From: Limnohabitans sp.
Lineage (GTDB): Bacteria > Pseudomonadota > Gammaproteobacteria > Burkholderiales > Burkholderiaceae_C
Direction: 5' to 3'
Length of the DNA: 5,634 bases
Assembly: GCA_018883305.1 (NCBI GenBank)
Contig: VEQI01000233.1
Location: 1 to 5,634, forward strand
The translations under genes and the position numbers were made by a program. Each line of letters begins with the position of its first letter. Within the stretch, counting starts at the first letter, position 1. This document shows, in pieces, positions 1-4,876 of this stretch. The notes below the pieces were generated by a model that saw only the letters and a program-made list of their open reading frames with translations, was not told the origin of the DNA and ran no database searches.

Positions 1-620
1 GTCCAGGGTCCGTTGTTGTTCATGCGTTCGAGGGCACTGAGCAAACTCACGTCGTCAGCCAGCGTGGTGGACTCGGCCGCCAGCCCTCTTAAATAGCCGC
101 GCTGTCCCACGGTGAACACGGCCATGGGCCGTGCCAGGCTGGTCCGGTACACCAGATTCGCCGAGCCGGCGGAAGAAAAATCACCTTCCGAAGCAAAATA
201 AGGACCCTTGCGATAGTCCACCCGGCTCACCAATTCGGGGATCAGCACATTCAGGTCGGTGTACCCTTGCCCGTGCGCATGCGTGGGCATGTTGAGGGGA
301 ACACCATTGAGCGTGGTGGCGAAGTCCGTCCCGTGGTCCAGGTTCATGCCACGCAGGAAGTATTGGTTGGCCTTCCCATCGCCCGAATGCTGAGTGACCA
401 CCATGCCGGGGATGTATTCCAACACGTCGGCCGGGCGCAGCAATGCCCGGTCTTTGAGCAATTCGGGCCCCACCACGCCCTGACTGGCCGCATCGCTGGT
501 GCCCATGGCATTGTCATAGTGCCCGGTGACCATGACCGGCGCCAACTCATGCGCTGCCACATGCGAGAACATCGCCATCAGTACCAGGCCAACCTTCACC
601 CGTGGCGTGAAAACATACAT
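1..620 (-). CDS. TonB-dependent outer-membrane receptor, N-terminal part (signal peptide and plug), runs off the left edge
   Basis: Outer-membrane active transporter taking a ligand across the outer membrane with TonB-ExbBD energy; the ligand is not predictable here. The frame is open from an ATG at 620 to the window edge (206 codons visible). Residues 1-23 look like a signal peptide: basic start with R7 and K9, hydrophobic 10-23, and a V-A-A cleavage site before H24. Residues 27-33 (APVMVTG) resemble a TonB box. A plug domain follows from about residue 45: PADVLEYIPGMVV (63-75), FLRGMNLDHGTDFA (88-101), NGVPLNMPTHAHGQGY (105-120) and YRKGPYFASEGDFSSAGSAN (136-155). The last blocks recall a receptor subgroup that shares RG-NLDHGTDF and the THAHGQGY-DLN stretch. 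No carboxypeptidase-like or FecA-type signalling domain precedes the plug. The start lies 17 bp after the chrA stop and has no clear Shine-Dalgarno; an in-frame GTG at 599 is an alternative but would remove much of the signal peptide. The barrel lies outside the window. Confidence 0.93.
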   Translation of the reverse strand, partial: MYVFTPRVKVGLVLMAMFSHVAAHELAPVMVTGHYDNAMGTSDAASQGVVGPELLKDRALLRPADVLEYIPGMVVTQHSGDGKANQYFLRGMNLDHGTDFATTLNGVPLNMPTHAHGQGYTDLNVLIPELVSRVDYRKGPYFASEGDFSSAGSANLVYRTSLARPMAVFTVGQRGYLRGLAAESTTLADDVSLLSALERMNNNGPW

Positions 621-637
621 ACAACAAAACAAGCAGT

Positions 638-2005
638 TCACATGCCCGCGAGCCCTCGCCCAAGCAGACTGATCGCCAGTCCCAGAATGCCACATCCCAC
701 GATGACCTGAATCACTGAACGCTTGAACCGAAACAAGGCCACGGCAGCGCCGAGGGCAATGGCACCCGCCACCCAGTCCAGACGCCCCGTGATGCCGTGG
801 GGCCACAACACGTGATAGCCAAAGAACAAGGCCAAATTGAGGATCACGCCCACAACCGCTGCCGTGATGGCAGTCAACGGCGCGGTGAACTTCAGATCAT
901 TGTGGGTGGACTCCACCAACGGTCCGCCCGCCAGAATGAAAATGAATGAAGGCAGAAACGTGAACCAGGTGACCAGCGTGGCCGCCACCGCTCCCGCCAG
1001 AAACAGACTCTCGGGTCCGAACAAGGCTTTGACATAGCCCCCCACGAAACCGACAAAAGCCACCACCATGATCAAGGGCCCCGGCGTGGTTTCACCCAAT
1101 GCCAGGCCATCCATCATTTGCGTTGGGCTGAGCCAGCCGTGGTGGGTCACGGCGCCCTGATACACGTACGGCAACACGGCATAAGCACCGCCAAAGGTCA
1201 GCAGGGCCGCCTTGGTGAAGAACCAACCCATTTGTGTGAGCGCATGGTCCCACCCCAGCGAGAGGGTCAACAGGGCCATGGGGACAGCCCACAGTCCGGC
1301 GCCCACCAACAAGACCGTCATCAGACGAGGCCAGGTGAAACGGGCATGGACCGGTGTTGGCGTGTCATCATCGATGATGGCCGGGCCTTGCGTGGCATGC
1401 TTGGCGCCATGACCAGCCCCGGCCTTGAACGCGTGCGGCGCCACGCGCCCCCAGACAAACCCCGTCAGTGCGGCCATCAGCACGATCACTGGAAACGGCA
1501 CATCCAGCGCAAAGATGGCCAGGAATGAGGCCACGGCAATGGCCCACAACCCTGCGCCCTTCAGCGCGCGCGAACCAATGCGATGCGCCGCCTGCACCAC
1601 AATGGCCGTCACCGCTGGCTTGATGCCGTAAAACACACCGGCCACCACCGGCAAGTCTCCCCAGGCCATGTAGATCCAGGACAGCGCGATCAGAATGAAC
1701 AGCGAAGGCAGCACAAACAAGGCGCCCGCCACCACGCCCCCCCAGGACTTGTGCATCAGCCAACCGATGTAGGTGGCCAGCTGCTGAGCTTCCGGGCCAG
1801 GCAGCACCATGCAGTAATTCAGGGCGTGAAGAAAACGTTTCTCGGAAATCCAGCGTCGGCGCTCCACCAGCTCGGCATGCATGAGCGCAATTTGTCCGGC
1901 GGGGCCACCAAAACTCACCCATCCAAGCTTGAACCAGAAAGCCAAGGCTTCCGAAAAGCCAACGGAGGAGGGACGGTGGGGAGAGGCATCAGCAGAGGTG
2001 GTCAT
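638..2005 (-). CDS. chrA: Chromate transporter ChrA, two-domain (long-chain CHR family)
   Basis: Inner-membrane CHR-superfamily protein. Characterised members expel chromate from the cytoplasm and give Cr(VI) resistance; some homologues may handle other oxyanions. It has 455 residues, the usual size of the bidomain form (about 400-450). The N half carries SFGGPAGQIALMH (31-43), NYCMVLPGPEAQQLATYIGW (63-82) and FYGIKPAV (125-132). The C half repeats the pattern with FGGAYAVLPYVYQGAV (271-286) and LALGETTPGPLIMVVAFVGF (301-320), plus FLPSFIFILAGGP (350-362). About ten to twelve hydrophobic segments are visible. The linker between halves (about 190-225) is hydrophilic, with H191, H199, H203 and D212-D214. 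The ATG at 2005 is the first possible start, because an in-frame TGA lies three codons upstream. No Shine-Dalgarno sits at normal distance; the nearest, GAGGAG, is 18 bases away and serves a mini-ORF better. No chrB regulator or sulfur-assimilation gene is seen nearby. Confidence 0.95.
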   Translation of the reverse strand: MTTSADASPHRPSSVGFSEALAFWFKLGWVSFGGPAGQIALMHAELVERRRWISEKRFLHALNYCMVLPGPEAQQLATYIGWLMHKSWGGVVAGALFVLPSLFILIALSWIYMAWGDLPVVAGVFYGIKPAVTAIVVQAAHRIGSRALKGAGLWAIAVASFLAIFALDVPFPVIVLMAALTGFVWGRVAPHAFKAGAGHGAKHATQGPAIIDDDTPTPVHARFTWPRLMTVLLVGAGLWAVPMALLTLSLGWDHALTQMGWFFTKAALLTFGGAYAVLPYVYQGAVTHHGWLSPTQMMDGLALGETTPGPLIMVVAFVGFVGGYVKALFGPESLFLAGAVAATLVTWFTFLPSFIFILAGGPLVESTHNDLKFTAPLTAITAAVVGVILNLALFFGYHVLWPHGITGRLDWVAGAIALGAAVALFRFKRSVIQVIVGCGILGLAISLLGRGLAGM

Positions 2006-2015
2006 TGCTGCTCAT
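1989..2015 (-). CDS. Possible 8-codon leader ORF overlapping the chrA start
   Basis: On the minus strand an ATG at 2015 lies eight bases after a strong GAGGAG ribosome-binding site (2024-2029). It opens a short reading frame, M-S-S-N-D-H-L-C, that ends with TGA at 1991-1989. The chrA ATG (2005) lies inside it, ten bases downstream and in another frame. Translation of this mini-ORF would end 12 bases past the chrA start, a geometry that could let terminating ribosomes restart on chrA (translational coupling) or could hold down chrA expression. This is seen in sequence only. It may also be a chance ATG, with the GAGGAG acting weakly on chrA at 18 bases. The peptide has no recognisable content beyond one Cys and one His. 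Confidence 0.3.
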   Translation of the reverse strand: MSSNDHLC

Positions 2016-2023
2016 TGTGGCAG

Positions 2024-2029
2024 CTCCTC
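2024..2029 (-). promoter_or_regulatory. Ribosome-binding site GAGGAG upstream of chrA
   Basis: GAGGAG on the minus strand. The spacing is eight bases to the out-of-frame ATG at 2015 and eighteen bases to the annotated chrA ATG at 2005. The optimal spacing is therefore to the mini-ORF, not to chrA. Confidence 0.55.
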
Positions 2030-2066
2030 ACCGCTTGCGCTAAAGCCGGGACTTTCACGCGGACCG

Positions 2067-3017
2067 TCAAGGCTCAGGACGCCGCTGCAGCACATCCCGT
2101 TGTGGACGCTCGCCCGTGGCCTTGCCGGTGATGGGCGGCTTGGGCAATCGGTTGTCACCCGACTCGATCACAAAGTGATGATCCAGAGAGTACCAGGGGC
2201 CTTGCACGTCCGCAGACGGTGCGGGCTCCTCGTTGTGCAGCACATACTGGCCGATCAGGGCCTGCGTGACGCCAAACTGAACGTCGGTATGCAGGTAGGG
2301 ATCATCGCTGGAGTACACCTGGGAAAACTGGGTCTTGTAGCCCGGCTTGTTGATCATGAAGTGAATATGCGCAGGCCGCATGTTGTGACGACCTTGGGCA
2401 CGCAGCAAAGCCCCCACCGGGCCAGACAACGGAATGGGATAAGGCCCGGGCTTGATGCTGCGAAACGAGATGTGTCCCTTGGCATCGGTGGTGAGCTTGC
2501 CACGCAGATTCATGTCGGCCTGCTCGGGGTCCTGGTTTTCGTAATACCCTTCACCAGAGCTGTGCCACACATCCACTTCTGCGCCCTCGACAGGACGGCC
2601 ACTGGCATCACGCACCCAGGCATTCACAAAGATGGGCATCCCTGTCATGGGCGAGCGCACGATGGAGCCGCCGTTGTCCACGCGCGGCGAATTCTGGCGC
2701 CAGAACGGCCCCATCAGGTTGGCGGTGGTTTCCGTCTGACCATGCTGCCCGTTATTGAGCAGACACACCAGCGAGGAGATACCCAGCGAACCACATATCA
2801 GCACCACCTCGTTGTGCGATGGCGTGGTGAGCTGCCCCAGTTTGGCCACGAAGGCGCAGGCCTGGTGAAACTCGGCCTCGGTCAGACGCGCATCACGCAC
2901 AAAGCCATGCAGGTGCTGGATGGCGGCACGCATGATCTCCTTGAAACGCGCATCGGGGGATCGTTCCAGCTCTGCCAGCACGGCGGTGGTGACGTCTTCT
3001 TGGGTGCGAATGATCAT
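2067..3017 (-). CDS. Intradiol ring-cleavage dioxygenase (hydroxyquinol / catechol 1,2-dioxygenase type)
   Basis: Cytoplasmic non-heme Fe(III) enzyme that opens 1,2-dihydroxylated aromatic rings between the hydroxyls, giving muconate-type products (maleylacetate from hydroxyquinol). It has 316 residues. The helical N-terminal dioxygenase domain spans about 1-100 and ends in the active-site loop GPFW (103-106); the beta-sandwich catalytic domain follows. The four iron ligands are visible by family alignment: Y159 in GEGYYENQDP, Y193 in GPYPIP, and H217 and H219 in MRPAHIHF. The YPIPLSGPVGALLRAQGRH stretch (193-211) resembles hydroxyquinol 1,2-dioxygenases more than classical CatA, where this loop differs. 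DPYLHTDVQFGV (239-250) is also family-like. After about residue 288 comes a Pro/Arg-rich tail of about 28 residues without obvious family counterpart. The ATG at 3017 has CGGAG (3026-3030) eight bases upstream. No maleylacetate reductase, muconate cycloisomerase or oxygenase gene is in the window, so the real substrate is open. Confidence 0.9.
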   Translation of the reverse strand: MIIRTQEDVTTAVLAELERSPDARFKEIMRAAIQHLHGFVRDARLTEAEFHQACAFVAKLGQLTTPSHNEVVLICGSLGISSLVCLLNNGQHGQTETTANLMGPFWRQNSPRVDNGGSIVRSPMTGMPIFVNAWVRDASGRPVEGAEVDVWHSSGEGYYENQDPEQADMNLRGKLTTDAKGHISFRSIKPGPYPIPLSGPVGALLRAQGRHNMRPAHIHFMINKPGYKTQFSQVYSSDDPYLHTDVQFGVTQALIGQYVLHNEEPAPSADVQGPWYSLDHHFVIESGDNRLPKPPITGKATGERPQRDVLQRRPEP

Positions 3018-3025
3018 GAATGGAA

Positions 3026-3030
3026 CTCCG
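3026..3030 (-). promoter_or_regulatory. Ribosome-binding site of the dioxygenase gene
   Basis: CGGAG on the minus strand, eight bases before the ATG at 3017, within the 25-bp gap after pcp. It supports the chosen start and separate initiation of the dioxygenase within a shared transcript. Confidence 0.6.
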
Positions 3031-3042
3031 GGAGCAACGCGG

Positions 3043-3651
3043 TCATGCCATCATGATCCGAGTCAGTTCACGCACAGCCTGCACCTGCAGGGACAGCGCC
3101 ATGGACGGGTAAACAGGTCGCTGGCGTCGGGTCACCTGTTCAGGCAGACAAGGCAGATGCACGAAACCACTGCATCGTCCAGGTTGCGCCCATCCATGTT
3201 GCAAGGTGTAGAACACCTGATTGCAGACAAAGGTGCCGGCCGTGTTGGAAATGGAAGCCGGTATCTGCAGGCTGTGCAGATGTTGCACCATTCGAGTCAG
3301 CGGCAAACTGCTGAAGTAAGCGGCAGGGCCGTTCGCCACGACCGGCGTTTCCTGAGGCTGTGCGCCTGCGTTATCAGGAATGCGGGCTTGCATGACGTTG
3401 ATAGCGACACGCTCAGGGGTGACCTCGCTGCGGCCCTCGGCTTGTCCCAGGCACAACACCGCCTGAGGTGTGTGCGCTTGCAAAGCGTCTTGCAAGGCTT
3501 GCGGGGCTGTCGCAAAGACACAAGGCAGTTGCACGCTGCAAATGCGCGCATCGCCCCATTGCTCGCCGTCCAAGGCACGCGCCACCTCCCAGGAGGGATT
3601 GACGCTATCGCCGTCAAATGGCTCAAAGCCGGTGAGGAGCAAGGTTCTCAT
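3043..3651 (-). CDS. pcp: Pyrrolidone-carboxylate peptidase (pyroglutamyl peptidase I, family C15)
   Basis: Cytoplasmic cysteine peptidase that removes N-terminal pyroglutamate (5-oxoproline) from peptides. It has 202 residues from the ATG at 3651, slightly short of the usual 205-215. The N-terminal signature LLLTGFEPFDGDSVNPSWE (4-22) is clear. The catalytic triad is visible: E80 in TPERVAIN, C143 in SNTAGTFVCNQVFY, and H165 in SGFVHLPCLP. These sit close to Glu81, Cys144 and His168 of the Bacillus enzyme. GQAEGRSEVTPERVAIN (69-85) has Q70-A71 where many members have A-P or similar, a mild deviation. A TTG at 3663, overlapping the stop of the upstream NfeD-like gene as TTGA, would add four residues (M-I-G-A). 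I prefer the ATG because homologues begin at the M-R-T-L-L-L-T-G type start. Neither has a strong Shine-Dalgarno, so translation is probably coupled to the gene upstream, which stops 8 bp before. Confidence 0.95.
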   Translation of the reverse strand: MRTLLLTGFEPFDGDSVNPSWEVARALDGEQWGDARICSVQLPCVFATAPQALQDALQAHTPQAVLCLGQAEGRSEVTPERVAINVMQARIPDNAGAQPQETPVVANGPAAYFSSLPLTRMVQHLHSLQIPASISNTAGTFVCNQVFYTLQHGWAQPGRCSGFVHLPCLPEQVTRRQRPVYPSMALSLQVQAVRELTRIMMA

Positions 3652-3659
3652 GGCCCCGA

Positions 3660-3920
3660 TCAATAGCGGTTGATGTCGTCGTGGTGCGCTTGCTGATCTG
3701 CTGGCCGCGCAAACAAGCGCCGAAACACCAGGAAGGCGATGGTGGAACAGACGGCAAAGATCAGCAAATCACGGTTGAGATTCCAGTCCCCCGAGAGCCA
3801 TTGAATGGCCGCCACCACCAGGGCACCCAAGCCCATGCCCAGAAACAAAAACGCACTGAGAAGCAACTCCATCAGCCCCAGGCCAATGGCAATCAGCAAG
3901 GTCACCTGATACGCGTCCAT
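3660..3920 (-). CDS. Short NfeD-like membrane protein lacking the OB-fold domain
   Basis: Predicted partner of the adjacent SPFH protein. NfeD-family proteins (YbbJ in E. coli) are usually encoded beside a QmcA/stomatin homologue and have membrane helices followed by a cytosolic OB-fold. This one has only 86 residues. Hydrophobic segments lie at about 6-24, 25-42 and 51-67, with M17-E18-L19-L20 in the first and a G-rich F-L-G-M-G-L-G-A (26-33) between. It then has a short polar tail (R67-Y86, with H79-H80-D81-D82) and stops at I-N-R-Y, roughly where full-length members (about 140-150 residues) start the OB-fold. The ATG at 3920 lies two bases after the SPFH stop and has AAGGA (3927-3931) six bases upstream. 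The frame stays open further upstream to 4346, but that part is antiphase to the SPFH gene and not coding. Assignment rests on context and topology more than on strong motifs. Confidence 0.8.
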   Translation of the reverse strand: MDAYQVTLLIAIGLGLMELLLSAFLFLGMGLGALVVAAIQWLSGDWNLNRDLLIFAVCSTIAFLVFRRLFARPADQQAHHDDINRY

Positions 3921-3922
3921 GC

Positions 3923-4810
3923 TCAGTCCTTGCCGGACCAGCGTTGCGCCAACTGGCCCAATGAACCGCCCAAGCTGCTGACCACATCGGTGGGCAGCAG
4001 CACGATCTTGGCATTGTTGCCCTTGGCCAGGTCCTGAACGGCCTGCGCTTGAATTTTCTTGATCTCGAACTCGACAGCACTGGCACCACCCGCTGCAATG
4101 GCCTGAGACACCGCCTTCACGGAATAAGCCTCGGCATCGGCGCGGATTTTCATGGCTTCTGCCTGCTTGTGGGCCGCGTAAAGCTGTGCGTCGGCGTCCA
4201 GTTCGGTGGCCTGCTTCTTGCCTTCCGCCTCCCGCACCAGGGCGCGGCGATTGCGCTCGGCGTTGAGTTGAAGCTGCATGGCCTGCTTGGTTTCCGGATC
4301 GACATCCACCTCCAGAATTTCCACTCGGGTCAGCAGAATGCCCCACTCCTCGGAGACGATGCGCAGATCTTGCTCGATCTCGTCAGAGAGCTGGCGTCGG
4401 TTGGATTGCACGCCATCCAGATCGGTCTTGCCGATGACGCTGCGCACGGTGCCGTTGACGATGGTCATGATGGCATCGTCCACATTGGCAATGCGGTACA
4501 TGGTCTTGGACGCATCCACGATGCGGTACAGAACCGCCAACGACACCGAAATGGTGACGTTGTCCAGCGTGATGGCATTGATGGGCCTGGGTGGCAATTG
4601 GCGCTCTTGAATCGGCACTTTGTAGCGCACCGATTCAAAGAACGGGATCAGCAAGTGCAAGCCCGCCTCCAGCTTGCGATTGAACTTGCCCAGCCGCTCC
4701 ACCAGCCAGTTCTCCGATTGCGGAACGATGTTGATACCCAGCTTGAGGGTGACCAGCACCAACACCACCAACATGATGAACACGACGTTTGAAAAACCCC
4801 AACCATCCAT
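3923..4810 (-). CDS. qmcA: SPFH/Band 7 (stomatin-like, QmcA-type) membrane protein
   Basis: Membrane-anchored SPFH protein that oligomerises in the inner membrane. Family members organise membrane microdomains and modulate membrane proteases or protein quality control. It has 295 residues: one N-terminal anchor (about 7-26), then INIVPQSENWLVERLGKFNR (26-45) opening the Band 7 domain, GLHLLIPFFESVRYKV (50-65), ITLDNVTISVSLAVLYRIVD (80-99), and the stomatin-type segment WGILLTRVEILEVD (156-169). An Ala/Glu-rich coiled coil follows (about 172-240: QLNAERNRRALVREAEGKKQ and EADAQ/ADAEAY-like repeats). The C-terminal NAKIVLLPTDVVSSLGGSLG (266-285) matches the hydrophobic, glycine-containing tail of QmcA proteins. 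The ATG at 4810 has GGGAGG six bases upstream. The short NfeD-like gene follows after 2 bp, the classic SPFH/NfeD arrangement. The alternative name paraslipin/stomatin-2 would fit equally. Confidence 0.93.
   Translation of the reverse strand: MDGWGFSNVVFIMLVVLVLVTLKLGINIVPQSENWLVERLGKFNRKLEAGLHLLIPFFESVRYKVPIQERQLPPRPINAITLDNVTISVSLAVLYRIVDASKTMYRIANVDDAIMTIVNGTVRSVIGKTDLDGVQSNRRQLSDEIEQDLRIVSEEWGILLTRVEILEVDVDPETKQAMQLQLNAERNRRALVREAEGKKQATELDADAQLYAAHKQAEAMKIRADAEAYSVKAVSQAIAAGGASAVEFEIKKIQAQAVQDLAKGNNAKIVLLPTDVVSSLGGSLGQLAQRWSGKD
3927..3931 (-). promoter_or_regulatory. Ribosome-binding site deciding the NfeD-like start
   Basis: AAGGA on the minus strand, six bases before the ATG at 3920. 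It is embedded in the last two codons (Lys-Asp) of the SPFH gene. It decides for the 86-residue product over the much longer open frame reaching into the SPFH gene. Confidence 0.6.
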
Positions 4811-4816
4811 GAGAGA

Positions 4817-4822
4817 CCTCCC
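4817..4822 (-). promoter_or_regulatory. Ribosome-binding site of the SPFH gene
   Basis: GGGAGG on the minus strand, six bases before the ATG at 4810. It is the strongest Shine-Dalgarno in the window and fixes the SPFH start. Confidence 0.75.
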
Positions 4823-4829
4823 AGCAATC

Positions 4830-4845
4830 GCGCACCCTTGTGCGC
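4830..4845 (-). other. Perfect hairpin in the 66-bp gap before the SPFH gene
   Basis: GCGCAC and GTGCGC pair perfectly as a 6-bp, all but one G-C, stem around a four-base loop. It sits between the TadG-like stop (4877) and the SPFH ribosome-binding site (4817-4822). No T-run follows on the minus strand, so it is not a canonical Rho-independent terminator. It could slow or end the pilus transcript, protect a processed 5' end, or be chance in GC-rich DNA. No clear -35/-10 promoter is visible in this gap. Confidence 0.35.
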
Positions 4846-4876
4846 CATGCTGGCATCCTACCCGCTTCTATGGGCC

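Noticed and set aside
621..637. Terminator between chrA and the receptor
   Set aside because: The gap is 17 bp, T-rich on the minus strand but without an inverted repeat, so I see no terminator.
267..710. Plus-strand 147-codon open frame opposite the receptor and the chrA end
   Set aside because: It runs antisense through the TonB receptor plug, where the minus-strand frame encodes clear family motifs; no ribosome-binding site or domain supports it.
2006..2066. Promoter or terminator in the gap before chrA
   Set aside because: I found no stem with a T-run and no convincing -35/-10 pair; only the ribosome-binding site and mini-ORF stand out.
1881..3056. Plus-strand 391-codon open frame opposite the dioxygenase
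   Set aside because: It lies antisense to a gene with intact iron ligands and family motifs. Its translation is His/Arg/Gly-rich without recognisable domains, typical of a shadow frame in GC-rich DNA.
2920..3666. Plus-strand 248-codon open frame opposite pcp
   Set aside because: Antisense to pcp, whose catalytic triad is complete; the plus-strand product has no recognisable features.
3660..4346. Long 228-residue version of the NfeD-like protein
   Set aside because: The part above 3920 is out of phase with the SPFH gene and has low-complexity Arg/Gly/Ser content. A good ribosome-binding site and start occur at 3920, right after the SPFH stop.
4049..4792. Plus-strand 247-codon open frame opposite the SPFH gene
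   Set aside because: Its His/Gln/Leu-rich translation is the mirror of the Glu/Ala-rich coiled coil on the other strand, so it is a shadow.
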